Source: Streptomyces niger (lineage in GTDB: Bacteria > Actinomycetota > Actinomycetes > Streptomycetales > Streptomycetaceae). Taken from it: a stretch of 64,000 nt of DNA. This document shows, piece after piece, positions 24,372 to 32,267 of this stretch (its first letter is position 1; each line of letters starts with the position of its first letter). Under the pieces are notes generated by a model. That model saw nothing but the letters and a program-made list of their open reading frames with translations. It did not search any database and was not told the origin of the DNA. Both the position numbers and the translations under genes were made by a program. Location of the stretch: contig NZ_JOFQ01000003.1 in assembly GCF_000718305.1 (NCBI RefSeq), positions 310,001 through 374,000 on the forward strand. The letters are read 5' to 3'.

Positions 24372-25901
24372 TCAGTGGCTCCCGGTGAGTTCGCCGCTGA
24401 GTCGGCCGTGGAGATGCGCGCTGGAGTCGTTCAGGCCGGTGATCTCGACGGTCTTGCCGCGCTGGGCGTACTTGGTCTCGATCGCGTCCAACGCGGCGAC
24501 GGACGAGGCGTCCCAGACGTGCGCGGCGGACAGGTCGATGACGACCCGGTCCGGGTCACCGGCGTAGTCGAACTGCCCGACGAGGTCGTTGGACGAGGCG
24601 AAGAACAGCTCGCCGGTGACCCGGTAGACGGCGGTGCTGCCGTCGGGGTCGGTCACGGCGGTGACCTCGGCGAGGTGGGCCACCCGCTTGGCGAAGACGA
24701 CCATCGCGGTGATCGAGCCGACGACGACTCCGATGGAGAGGTTGCTGGTGGCCACCACGATGACGACCGTGATGACCATGACGGTGGTCTCGCCGACCGG
24801 CATGCGCCTGAGCGTGGCGGGCTTGATGGAGTGCCAGTCGAACGTGCCGACGGAGACCAGGACCATCACGGCGACCAGCGCGGCCATGGGGATCTCGGAG
24901 ACGACGGGCCCGAGGACGATGCAGAGGATCAGCAGGAAGAAGCCGGCGAGGAAGGTGGAGAGCCGGGTCCGCGCACCGTTCTTGACGTTGATCATCGTCT
25001 GGCCGATCATCGCGCAGCCGCCCATGCCGCCGAACAGCCCGGTGACGATGTTGGCGATGCCCTGGCCGATGGACTCGCGGGTCTTGTTGGAGCGGGTGTC
25101 GGTGAGCTCGTCCACCAGCTTCGCCGTCATCAGCGATTCCATGAGCCCGACGAGCGCCATCGCCAGTGCGTACGGCGCGATGACGGTCAGGGTGTGCAGG
25201 CCGAACGGTACGTCCGGCAGGCCCGGCACCGGCAGGGAGGACGGCAGTTTGCCCTTGTCACCCACGGTCGGGACGGCGATGCCGGCCGCCACGGTGATGA
25301 CCGTCAGGATGACGATGGAGACGAGCGGCGCGGGCACGGCCTTGGTGATCCGCGGAAAGAACACCATCAGGAGCAGGCCGGCCACCACCAGCGGGTAGAC
25401 CGCCCACGGCACGTCGCGCAGGTTCGGTATCTGGGCGGTGAACAGCAGGATGCCCAGCGCGTTGACGAAGCCGACCATCACCGAGCGCGGTACGAATCGC
25501 ATCAGCTTGGCGACGCCCAGCACACCGAGAACGATCTGGAAGACGCCGGCCAGGATGACGGTCGCGATCAGGTGGCCGAGGCCGTACTCGCGGGCGACCG
25601 GGGCCACCACCAGGGCGACGGCGCCGGTGGAGGCGGAGATCATCGCGGGCCGGCCGCCGACGAAGGCGATCACCATCGCCATGGTGCAGGCCGCGAACAG
25701 CCCCACCTCGGGGGCCACCCCGGCGATCACCGAGAAGGAGATCGCCTCCGGAATCAGCGCCAGGCCGACAACCAGTCCGGCCAGCACCTCGGTACGGAAG
25801 ACCTTGGGCGAGGCCAGCCAGGCGGGGCGGCCGGCTGCCTGCAGCCGCCCACGGGCGGCAGCGAGTGAAGACAACGAAGACAACAACGCGGTACCTGTCA
25901 T
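24372..25901 (-). CDS. SulP-family anion transporter with STAS domain
   Basis: A 509-aa inner-membrane transporter. About 10-14 hydrophobic segments run from residue 38 to 400, beginning TEVLAGLVVGLALIPEAISFSVIAGV, the SulP signature region. The C-terminal 100 residues are a STAS domain: VYRVTGELFFASSNDL, then RVVIDLSAAHVWDASSVAALDAIE. It would carry sulfate, bicarbonate or another anion; the substrate is not decided by sequence. It is divergent from a MerR regulator with a perfect 24-bp palindrome between them, so its expression is probably switched by that protein. No carbonic anhydrase gene is adjacent. Confidence 0.92.
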   Translation of the reverse strand: MTGTALLSSLSSLAAARGRLQAAGRPAWLASPKVFRTEVLAGLVVGLALIPEAISFSVIAGVAPEVGLFAACTMAMVIAFVGGRPAMISASTGAVALVVAPVAREYGLGHLIATVILAGVFQIVLGVLGVAKLMRFVPRSVMVGFVNALGILLFTAQIPNLRDVPWAVYPLVVAGLLLMVFFPRITKAVPAPLVSIVILTVITVAAGIAVPTVGDKGKLPSSLPVPGLPDVPFGLHTLTVIAPYALAMALVGLMESLMTAKLVDELTDTRSNKTRESIGQGIANIVTGLFGGMGGCAMIGQTMINVKNGARTRLSTFLAGFFLLILCIVLGPVVSEIPMAALVAVMVLVSVGTFDWHSIKPATLRRMPVGETTVMVITVVIVVATSNLSIGVVVGSITAMVVFAKRVAHLAEVTAVTDPDGSTAVYRVTGELFFASSNDLVGQFDYAGDPDRVVIDLSAAHVWDASSVAALDAIETKYAQRGKTVEITGLNDSSAHLHGRLSGELTGSH

Positions 25902-26084
25902 GTTCGGGCACGCCGCTCGGCGAGCCGGAAGGGGCCGGGAGGGACGGAGCGGGCCCGGCCGTGCTCGCGGCTGCGCTCACGTCCCGGGGCGCGGCGTCAT
26001 GGCGAAAGAATCGGTCTTTCCGGGGCGGCATCGGCCCCGACACGACAACGGAGAGCGGCAGCACTCACCGCCCTCCGCGAACAA

Positions 26085-26121
26085 CTCTACCCTAACGTTA
26101 GGGTAGAGAACGTTAGGGTAA
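26085..26121. promoter_or_regulatory. MerR-type operator: 24-bp perfect palindrome plus an extra half-site
   Basis: Bases 26085-26108 form a perfect palindrome centred on CTAACGTTAG with flanks CTCTACC and GGTAGAG. AACGTTAGGGTA then repeats at 26109-26120 as a second right half. The site lies between the divergent SulP and MerR genes, 44-67 bp before the MerR start. Confidence 0.8.
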
Positions 26122-26151
26122 AGATCGGTTCGGAGACTGAAGGGAACGCGT

Positions 26152-26625
26152 GTGGACGGCAAGCTCATGCAGATCGGCGAGGTCGCCGCGCGCACCGAAC
26201 TGTCGCTGCGCACGATCCGGCACTACGAGGAGACCGGTCTGGTCGTCCCCTCCGCCCGCTCCCAGGGCGGTTTCCGCCTCTACACCGAGACGGACGTGGC
26301 CCGCCTCATGGTCATCCGCCGGATGAAACCGCTCGGCTTCACCCTGGAGCAGATGCGCGACCTGCTGCAGGCCACCGACCGTCTCGACGCCGACGCACGC
26401 CGTGACGGGAGCGGGGGCGGAGGCGGGGCCGCGGACGGCGACGGCGACGGCGACGGCAGCCTGAACGCCGACGAACGCGAAGCCCTTCTGGACCGCGTAC
26501 GCGGCTACGAGCGGGCCGCTGCCGAGCAGGTGGAGAAGCTCCGCGTCCAGCTGGCCCGGGCCGAGGACTTCGCCGCCACCCTGCGCGCCCGCCTCGACCA
26601 GGACCCGCCGGGCGTATCCTCCTGA
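26152..26625 (+). CDS. MerR-family regulator paired with the SulP transporter
   Basis: A 157-aa regulator starting at GTG 26152 behind AAGGGAA. The N-terminal HTH is a textbook MerR domain: MQIGEVAARTELSLRTIRHYEETGLVVPSARSQGGFRLYTETDV. The middle helix (LGFTLEQMRDLL) is the usual second DNA-contact region, and the C-terminus is a long coiled coil (ALLDRVRGYERAAAEQVEKLRVQLARAEDF) for dimerisation. A Gly/Asp-rich insert (GSGGGGGAADGDGDGDG) interrupts the helix. There are no effector-binding cysteines, so metal sensing is unlikely. It probably binds the 24-bp palindrome and controls itself and the transporter. Confidence 0.93.
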   Translation: MDGKLMQIGEVAARTELSLRTIRHYEETGLVVPSARSQGGFRLYTETDVARLMVIRRMKPLGFTLEQMRDLLQATDRLDADARRDGSGGGGGAADGDGDGDGSLNADEREALLDRVRGYERAAAEQVEKLRVQLARAEDFAATLRARLDQDPPGVSS

Positions 26626-26728
26626 CGGCTTCCCGCCCTGACGTGCGCGCCCGCAGCCCTCGCGTTCGCGCCGTAGGGGGTCCACATGCCCGTCGCGTAC
26701 CTCGTCGCGTACGCCGCCGCGTGCGCCG

Positions 26729-27829
26729 TCACGTACCCAGTGGCACGTCCGCACCGGTGAGCTTCGCCCGTATGCCGTCCTTCGTGACGGAGATCCCGCG
26801 CAGCCGGAGGTCGCCCGGCAGGTCGTCCGGCAGTCGGGCCGAGAACTCCATGTCCTTGGCGGCCTTCGGTTCCCGGACCTTCTGCAGGCCGCGGATGAAC
26901 GACGGATCGATGCCGGTGGGCTCAAGCACGGAGGGATGTTCGGCAAGGGCGTCCAGCGCGTGTCCCTTCATCAACTGGCCCGGGAGGAGGCGCCGCCCGG
27001 TCGCCTGCTGGAGGTCGCGCTCGTCCACCTTGCCGGCGGCGGGGGTGGCCAGCTGCAGGCCGCCGCCCTCGCCGGGGGTGTACGTGAGCAGCCCGGGCAC
27101 CACGACCCGCGCGCCCGCCACGGTCAGGGCCAGGCCGTGGTCCCCGGTACGCCGCAGATGCGCCCGCGCCCGGATCTCCGCCTGCTTGCCGGCCACCGGC
27201 AGATCGCCCTTGACCAGCACGCTGTTCTTCTGGCGGCCGGGGACCAGACGGACCTGCGAGGCCCCGACTTCGCGGTTCAGGTCGTCGAAGTCGAGGAACA
27301 CATCCCCGCGCACCCGACTGAGGACCGCGCCCTTGACCGACGTCGGGAGGCTGCCGACGATCCGTATGTCGTCGACCGTCCCCTTCACCTGCGCGACGGA
27401 GACCCGTCCGGCGGGTACGTCGGGCACGTTGACCTCGACGTGATCGAGGTGGCCGGCGGCGAGCTGGCCGAGGAACGGAAAGCTGTCGATGTGCACCTCG
27501 GGTTCGGCGCGTAGCTTCAAGGCATCCTGCACCTTCTGCGCCGCCAGGTTCTCCGCGTAGAGCACGGCCCAGCGGTCCCCGAGGGCCAGGAACGCGAGCA
27601 CGACGCCCAACGCGACGGCTGTCTTCGCGGTCCTCCGCACGATGCGACGCCGGCGGGGTCGCCGGCCCCCATCGGACGGAGGTGTCCCTACGGATATCTC
27701 ACTACGTGTCTCCAAAGGCTCCGGCCCTGCAGGGCCTACAGGCCCGACAGGCCCCGCAGGTCCTGCAGGTGTCGCTGCTCGTGTCTCCGGTGTCGTGCGT
27801 TCGGGAGGTCCGTTCGAGGTCACCGCCAC
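26729..27829 (-). CDS. DUF2993 (LmeA-like) envelope protein with collagen-like N-terminus
   Basis: A 366-aa protein from a GTG. The N-terminal 40 residues hold GPAGPVGPVGPAGPEP, a run of Gly-Pro-X triplets, followed by a basic stretch (RRPRRRRIVRRTAKT) and a single membrane helix (AVALGVVLAFLALGDRWAVLY). The remaining about 270 residues are a DUF2993 domain, which in mycobacterial LmeA binds phospholipids (established knowledge). The orientation predicted is a cytoplasmic collagen-like tail and an exported beta-rich domain. It may move or bind envelope lipids. It is convergent with the MerR gene and monocistronic. Confidence 0.85.
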   Translation of the reverse strand: MAVTSNGPPERTTPETRAATPAGPAGPVGPVGPAGPEPLETRSEISVGTPPSDGGRRPRRRRIVRRTAKTAVALGVVLAFLALGDRWAVLYAENLAAQKVQDALKLRAEPEVHIDSFPFLGQLAAGHLDHVEVNVPDVPAGRVSVAQVKGTVDDIRIVGSLPTSVKGAVLSRVRGDVFLDFDDLNREVGASQVRLVPGRQKNSVLVKGDLPVAGKQAEIRARAHLRRTGDHGLALTVAGARVVVPGLLTYTPGEGGGLQLATPAAGKVDERDLQQATGRRLLPGQLMKGHALDALAEHPSVLEPTGIDPSFIRGLQKVREPKAAKDMEFSARLPDDLPGDLRLRGISVTKDGIRAKLTGADVPLGT

Positions 27830-27989
27830 ATGCGATCACAGGGCGGGGGTGTTCGTCCAAGCACCCTGGTGCCAGGGCACGGTGGGACGAGCACAATGCG
27901 ACGGGCGCGGCTGCCCGGGCGCGCCGAGCGTATCCACCGGCGCCTGCGGTCGTTGGTCGACCGAGCCCCCGAGGAGAGGAAACCCGTTG

Positions 27990-28553
27990 GTGTCGATGTC
28001 CCAGCCCCGTCTGCGTCTCGCGGCCCTGGCCGCGTCCACCGTCCTGCTCGGTACCGCCGCGACCGCCTCCGCCGCGGTCACCTCCGCTCCCCCGGCCGCG
28101 CACACGTCCGCCGCCCGGTCGGAGGGCGGCGGCCTGCTGCCGGGGCACGCGCCAACAGGCGGCGACACGGCGGGAGGTGATACGGCGGGGGGTGACACGG
28201 CAGGCGGCGAACCGGCGGGCGGCCGCCCGTACATCGAGACCAGCCTCTTCTTCGGTACCGCCCATCCGGACGGCAGCCCACCCGTCACCCACAAGCAGTT
28301 CCGGGACTTCGTCGACGAGTTCGTCACGCCCCGCTTCCCGGACGGGCTGACCGTCCAGCAGGCGCAGGGGCAGTACCGGGACCGCCATGGGGCCATCGAG
28401 CGTGAGCGCTCGTACGAGCTGATCCTCTTCTACCCCACCGGGCAGGCGGAGCCCAGCGGCCGCAAGATCGAGGAGATCCGGTCCGCGTACGAGAAGAAGT
28501 TCGCTCAGGAGTCGGTGGCGCGCGTCGACGACCGTACGCGCGTCGACTTCTGA
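27990..28553 (+). CDS. Secreted DUF3574-family protein
   Basis: A 187-aa exported protein. GAGGAGAGGAAA precedes GTG 27990; an in-frame ATG lies six bases on. The signal peptide is RLRLAALAASTVLLGTAATASAA. A linker with GGDTA repeated three times and GGEPA once (coded by 15-bp imperfect tandem units) follows. The C-terminal 110 residues begin YIETSLFFGTAHPDGSPPVTHKQFRDFVDEFVTPRFPDGLTV, which is the DUF3574 pattern, a compact domain of unknown function. No lipobox cysteine is present. The operon holds only this gene. Confidence 0.85.
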   Translation: MSMSQPRLRLAALAASTVLLGTAATASAAVTSAPPAAHTSAARSEGGGLLPGHAPTGGDTAGGDTAGGDTAGGEPAGGRPYIETSLFFGTAHPDGSPPVTHKQFRDFVDEFVTPRFPDGLTVQQAQGQYRDRHGAIERERSYELILFYPTGQAEPSGRKIEEIRSAYEKKFAQESVARVDDRTRVDF

Positions 28554-28590
28554 CCTGAGGGAACGCAGACTTCTGACCTGAGGGAACGCG
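28546..28590 (+). repeat. 22-bp exact direct duplication across the DUF3574 stop codon
   Basis: The 22 bases at 28546-28567, which include the TGA stop and start GACTTCTGACCTGAGGG, are repeated exactly at 28569-28590 with one base between. It looks like a recent local duplication. Confidence 0.9.
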
Positions 28591-28631
28591 GCGCGGGCCG
28601 AACAGTGCCGGCTCCTGGCCCCGCGCGGCCG

Positions 28632-28681
28632 GGCCCGGCATCCGCCGTTCGTGTGCGGACGCGCACGGCGGGTGCCGGGCC
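28632..28681. terminator. Bidirectional terminator hairpin between convergent genes
   Basis: Two 17-base arms (28632-28648 and 28665-28681) beginning GGCCCGGCA and ending TGCCGGGCC pair with a single mismatch that can be a G-U pair. The 16-base loop can itself fold. It is placed between the DUF3574 gene and the small antitoxin-like gene, which converge. Confidence 0.8.
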
Positions 28682-28699
28682 GGAGACGCTACCGCAACG

Positions 28700-28885
28700 C
28701 TACTGCGGCGGGCGGTCCTGGTCCCTGCCCAGTTGGTCCCTCAGCTTGTCCTGGGCGGTGTCGACCTGGCTGCTGTATTTGCCCTGGGTCTTCTCGTCGA
28801 CGAAGTCACCGGCTTTGTCGACACCCCGTCCGGATTGGTCCTCGTGGCCCTTCAGCATCTGCTTGAGCTTGTCCAGCACCGACAT
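28700..28885 (-). CDS. Small antitoxin-like protein (MT0933/Rv0909 family)
   Basis: A 61-aa hydrophilic protein with a GGAGAG site before the ATG. The sequence VLDKLKQMLKGHEDQSGRGVDKAGDFVDEKTQGKY is typical of the actinobacterial MT0933-like antitoxin family (PF14013), amphipathic helices with a Gly-rich turn. In mycobacteria the family member is encoded with a toxin; here no toxin-like ORF is adjacent on either side, so a stand-alone stress role is more likely. The name is by family only. Confidence 0.82.
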   Translation of the reverse strand: MSVLDKLKQMLKGHEDQSGRGVDKAGDFVDEKTQGKYSSQVDTAQDKLRDQLGRDQDRPPQ

Positions 28886-29098
28886 CGTGGCTCTCCTTCG
28901 GTGGTCGTCCGGTCCCTTCCAGGGTCCTGGACCATCACGGGGGCCGCATCTTGTGGCCTTGACCTGCGGGTCAACGGCAGGCGTGAGCCGCCCGGGGCCC
29001 TGCGGGACGAGAGCCCTGCGGGACGAGACGTGACGAGCCCCTGCGGGACGAGAGGCGCACAGGACGCATCGGTGTGCGCGGGGCCGTGCTCGCTTCGC

Positions 29099-29449
29099 TC
29101 AGGCCGTGGCGTGACGCCGGTCGCTGCCGTCGGGAGACGTGGAGCGGTCGGCTTCGTCCTGGACGAGCAGGGAGAGCAGTGCGGCCACCGTGAGTCCGGA
29201 TTCGGCCGGGTGGCGAAGTACCTTGCTGGGGTCGATCCGGTACGTGTTGGCGCGTCCCTCCCGGGTGTGGGAGAGATAGCCGTCCTGCTCCAGGTCGGCA
29301 ATGATCTTCTGGACGGCGCGTTCGGTGAGCCGGCAGTGGGCCGCAATGTCACGGATGCGAGCGTTGTGATCGTCGGCGATGGCTGCCAGCACCCGCGCAT
29401 GGTTGGTGAGAAACGTCCATCCAGTGTGTGGCTCGGGCACTCCATCCAT
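29099..29449 (-). CDS. MarR/ArsR-like winged-helix regulator
   Basis: A 116-aa single-domain regulator. It contains a winged helix: ARVLAAIADDHNARIRDIAAHCRLTERAVQKIIADLEQDGYLSHTREGRANTYRI, residues about 18-73. The recognition helix is TERAVQKIIADLEQ. The C-terminal tail is short and acidic. Such proteins often act as DNA-binding switches next to their target; here the divergent neighbour is the STAS-ANTAR gene. A 13-bp palindrome, CCTAG-CGA-CTAGG, lies directly upstream of the start and may be its own operator. Confidence 0.88.
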   Translation of the reverse strand: MDGVPEPHTGWTFLTNHARVLAAIADDHNARIRDIAAHCRLTERAVQKIIADLEQDGYLSHTREGRANTYRIDPSKVLRHPAESGLTVAALLSLLVQDEADRSTSPDGSDRRHATA

Positions 29450-29457
29450 GCCCCAAC

Positions 29458-29470
29458 CCTAGCGACTAGG
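29458..29470. promoter_or_regulatory. Short palindrome CCTAG-CGA-CTAGG upstream of the winged-helix regulator
   Basis: Perfect 5-bp arms with a 3-base spacer, 9 bp upstream of the minus-strand start. It is followed by a relatively AT-rich promoter-like stretch shared with the divergent STAS-ANTAR gene. Confidence 0.45.
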
Positions 29471-29578
29471 TATACGCGCATTCAAAAGCACGTACTCTAT
29501 TTCCGGTATTAGTTGACGTACATATGCCGCGGAGGGCAGCCTGGGGGCGGCGTTGGGCGCAGATGAGGGAGAGAGGCC

Positions 29579-30454
29579 ATGCCGGAGCCTGCGTACTCTG
29601 AGCAGCCCCTCACCGGGGAGAACACCGGCAGCGCGCACGGTCGTCACGTACCTGCGGAAACTTCGCGGCCCGCGGCGACGGCCGACGCCGCGCCCGCCGG
29701 TGACCGGATGCTCGTGACGGTACGGGGCGAGCTCGACCTCGACTCCTGCCGGCAGCTCCAGGCCGACCTGAGCCAGGCCCTGAGCCGCTCCGTCAGGGGG
29801 CTCGACCTGGACCTCTCCGGGGTGGGGTTCTGCGACTGCGCCGGCCTCAACCTCCTGCTCGCCGTGCGCGAACGGGCCCTGGACGACGGGAAGACGGTCG
29901 TCATCGGTGCCGGCAGCCGCGCGCTCGACCGAGTGCTCGACCTCGCCGGCTCCCGGAACCACTTCACACCCCCGACATCCCGAACACTCCATACACCCCC
30001 TACGCTCTCGGCACCCACTTCGCCCTCGACACCCCCCACGCCCTCGACACCGAACGACAAGAACATGACACAGTGCGCCGACCACGCCGCGAACCCGCAG
30101 CACACCGCTGATCAGCAGCACACCACTGCTCAGGAGCTGCGCACCCTGGTCGCTCAACTGCGGCGGGCGATGCAGACCCGACCGACCATCGACCTGGCCC
30201 GGGGCATCCTGATGGCCTCCTTCCGCCTCAACCCCGAGGCGGCGTGGGACGTACTGGTCACCGCCTCGCAGAACAGCAACACCAAGCTGCACCGCCTGGC
30301 CGAGGGCCTGGTGGGCACCATCCAGGGCACCGACCTGCCCGAGTCGGTACGGGAACACCTCGCGGCCGCCGTCGCCAAGGCGAACGCCACACCGTCGCCC
30401 CCACCGGCGGCGCCCGCCGAGTGCGCGGAGCCCGACTCCCTGCCCGAGGGCTAG
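29579..30454 (+). CDS. STAS-ANTAR fusion protein (anti-anti-sigma plus RNA-binding antiterminator domain)
   Basis: A 291-aa two-domain regulator. Residues about 42-130 form a STAS domain (MLVTVRGELDLDSCRQLQADLSQAL, then DLDLSGVGFCDCAGLNLLLAV); the Asp-Cys-Ala-Gly region takes the place where a phosphorylatable Ser normally lies. A Pro/Thr/Ser linker follows. Residues about 182-250 form an ANTAR domain (LRTLVAQLRRAMQTRPTIDLARGILMASFRLNPEAAWDVLVTASQNSNTKLHRLAEGLV), which binds tandem hairpins in nascent RNA to stop termination. The fusion suggests that a partner-switch signal gates antitermination. GAGGGAGAGAGG precedes the start. It is divergent from a winged-helix regulator. Confidence 0.85.
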   Translation: MPEPAYSEQPLTGENTGSAHGRHVPAETSRPAATADAAPAGDRMLVTVRGELDLDSCRQLQADLSQALSRSVRGLDLDLSGVGFCDCAGLNLLLAVRERALDDGKTVVIGAGSRALDRVLDLAGSRNHFTPPTSRTLHTPPTLSAPTSPSTPPTPSTPNDKNMTQCADHAANPQHTADQQHTTAQELRTLVAQLRRAMQTRPTIDLARGILMASFRLNPEAAWDVLVTASQNSNTKLHRLAEGLVGTIQGTDLPESVREHLAAAVAKANATPSPPPAAPAECAEPDSLPEG

Positions 30455-30579
30455 GGGCTCTCGTTCGGGCCGGTGCCGCCGGTCCGCTCGCGCAGGGCGA
30501 GGGAGAGCTCCGTCGGAGGTCGCATCCGTCGGACGGGGCGGGACAGCGCGCGGTGGCACCCGCCGCCCCGCCCCTGCGC

Positions 30580-31446
30580 TCAGGCCGCGGTGCGCTCCAC
30601 GGGGATCCACAACTCCGCGTCCGCGTGGGCCGCGTCCTGCGACAGCCGGGTACGCAGGATTTCGGGGCCCGGCCTGCTCTGGTACGGGTTGGACGGGAAC
30701 CACTGCGTGAACACGTCCCGCCACAGCAACTGCAGCGCCTGCGGGAACGGCCCGGAGTTCTCGAAGACGGCCCACGTCCCGGCCGGAACGGTGCGTGCGT
30801 CCAGGTCCGCCGGTGCGGCCGCCCCTGTCACCACGCCGTGGTAGTAGTCGAGTTCGGTACCCTCCGCGCGGCTCGGGTCGAGGTCGTCGCTGACCGCGAC
30901 GATCCCCTCCGGCTGCTGGTCCGACAGTGCGGTGATGCGCCGCAGCGTCTCCTGGTCGATGCCGCGGATGAACTCCGCGATCGCCGGGTTCACCCCGACG
31001 TGGACCAGCGGGACGCGGGCCTTCTTGCCGACGATGCGGAACTGCTCCTTCTCCACGACCCGGTATCGCATGCTGCTACTCCCTTCGACGATGAGGCGGA
31101 AGGACATCCGCGGTTGGGAGCGCAGCGTTGCGCCGGTCCGCCGGGCCTCGCCCGGTCCCACCCCGTGCATGGCCCGGAACGCGCGCGCGAACGCCTCCCC
31201 CGAGCCGTAGCCGTACCGCATCGCGATCTCCAGCAGCGTCCGCTCGCCGGCGAGCACCTCGGCGCCCGCGACGGTGAGCCGTCTGCGCCGGACGTACTCC
31301 GACAACGAGATCCCGGCCAGCGCCGAGAACAGCCGGCGGAAGTGGTACTCCGACGTCACCGCGATCCGGGCCAGCTCGGTCACCTCGATCTGCCGGTCGA
31401 GATGCGACTCGATGTGTTCCAGCGCCTCGTTCAGCCGCTCCAGCAC
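30580..31446 (-). CDS. AraC-family regulator with GyrI-like effector domain
   Basis: A 288-aa regulator starting at GTG 31446, preceded by AAGGAGA. Residues 1-105 are the two helix-turn-helix AraC domain (LERLNEALEHIESHLDRQIEVTELARIAVTSEYHFRRLFSALAGISLSEYVRRRRL). The rest is a GyrI-like small-molecule-binding domain (MRYRVVEKEQFRIVGKKARVPL, ending AELWIPVE). This layout is that of Rob/SAV-type regulators that sense drugs or hydrophobic ligands. It is divergent from a TetR regulator gene with AT-rich palindromes between them. Targets are not known. Confidence 0.93.
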   Translation of the reverse strand: MLERLNEALEHIESHLDRQIEVTELARIAVTSEYHFRRLFSALAGISLSEYVRRRRLTVAGAEVLAGERTLLEIAMRYGYGSGEAFARAFRAMHGVGPGEARRTGATLRSQPRMSFRLIVEGSSSMRYRVVEKEQFRIVGKKARVPLVHVGVNPAIAEFIRGIDQETLRRITALSDQQPEGIVAVSDDLDPSRAEGTELDYYHGVVTGAAAPADLDARTVPAGTWAVFENSGPFPQALQLLWRDVFTQWFPSNPYQSRPGPEILRTRLSQDAAHADAELWIPVERTAA

Positions 31447-31578
31447 TGCGGTCTCCTTCCCTTGCGCCCACCACGTCAGGAAGGCCGCATACTGCCGCAC
31501 CCGACATCTCATGCCCGGTCCGGTCGGGTGCGGGAGGCCCGGACGTACGCCCCGCACAGCCTGACGTGAATAGGGATT

Positions 31579-31597
31579 TGCCTAATACTATTAGGCA
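31579..31597. promoter_or_regulatory. TetR-type palindromic operator
   Basis: TGCCTAAT-ACT-ATTAGGCA is a perfect 19-bp palindrome in an AT-rich window, 37-55 bp upstream of the TetR start. A further CATAATGCATTAGG element follows at 31602-31615. The region is shared by the divergent AraC gene. Confidence 0.72.
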
Positions 31598-31633
31598 GTC
31601 GCATAATGCATTAGGACGATGGAAGGGAGGGCC

Positions 31634-32203
31634 ATGGTGCGGGCCGGATTGACCGCGGAGCGCCTCGCGCGAGCCGGGGCGGAGCTGGCCGACGAGGTCG
31701 GGTTCGACCAGGTGACCGTCTCGGCGCTCGCCAGGCGGTTCGACGTGAAGGTCGCGAGCCTGTACTCGCACGTGAAGAGCTCCCACGACCTCAAGACCAG
31801 GATCGCGTTGCTCGCCCTGGAAGAGCTCGCCGACCGGGCCGCCGACGCGCTGGCGGGGCGGGCCGGCAAGGACGCGCTGACCGCGTTGGCGAACGTCTAC
31901 CGCGACTACGCCCGCGAGCACCCCGGCCGCTACGCCGCGGCACAGCTGCGGCTCGAACCGGCGACGGCCGCTGCCAGTGCCGGCGTACGGCACGCCCGGA
32001 TGACGCGGGCGATCCTGCGCGGCTACGACCTGACGGAGCCCGACCAGACGCATGCGGTCCGGCTGCTGGGCAGCGTCTTCCACGGCTACGTCAGCCTGGA
32101 GCTGGGCGGCGGCTTCGACCACAGCGCGCCCGACACGCAGGAGACCTGGGAGCGGATCCTGGACGCCCTCGACGCCACCCTGCGGAACTGGCCCGCGACC
32201 TGA
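31634..32203 (+). CDS. TetR-family regulator
   Basis: A 189-aa repressor. GGGAGG precedes ATG 31634. Residues 6-52 are the TetR HTH (TAERLARAGAELADEVGFDQVTVSALARRFDVKVASLYSHVKSSHDL). The C-terminal helical domain contains SVFHGYVSLELGGGFDHSA, the usual TetR_C WHG-like region, found in regulators of flavin or amide chemistry. The gene lies 64 bp before an SGNH hydrolase on the same strand and probably co-regulates it. The 19-bp palindrome upstream is the likely autoregulatory operator. Confidence 0.92.
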   Translation: MVRAGLTAERLARAGAELADEVGFDQVTVSALARRFDVKVASLYSHVKSSHDLKTRIALLALEELADRAADALAGRAGKDALTALANVYRDYAREHPGRYAAAQLRLEPATAAASAGVRHARMTRAILRGYDLTEPDQTHAVRLLGSVFHGYVSLELGGGFDHSAPDTQETWERILDALDATLRNWPAT

Positions 32204-32267
32204 GCCCACCGGCCCACCCCGCCATCGCACACGCCACCACACCCACTCGGATCAACAGGTTGAGGCC

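Noticed and set aside
27700..27775. Collagen-like Gly-Pro-Thr/Ala repeat on the plus strand
   Set aside because: It is the reverse complement of the DUF2993 collagen-like tail; Gly-Pro codons read as Gly-Pro-like on both strands, and no start with a ribosome site precedes it.
28700..28885. A toxin-antitoxin pair
   Set aside because: The antitoxin-like protein has no adjacent small ORF that looks like a toxin.
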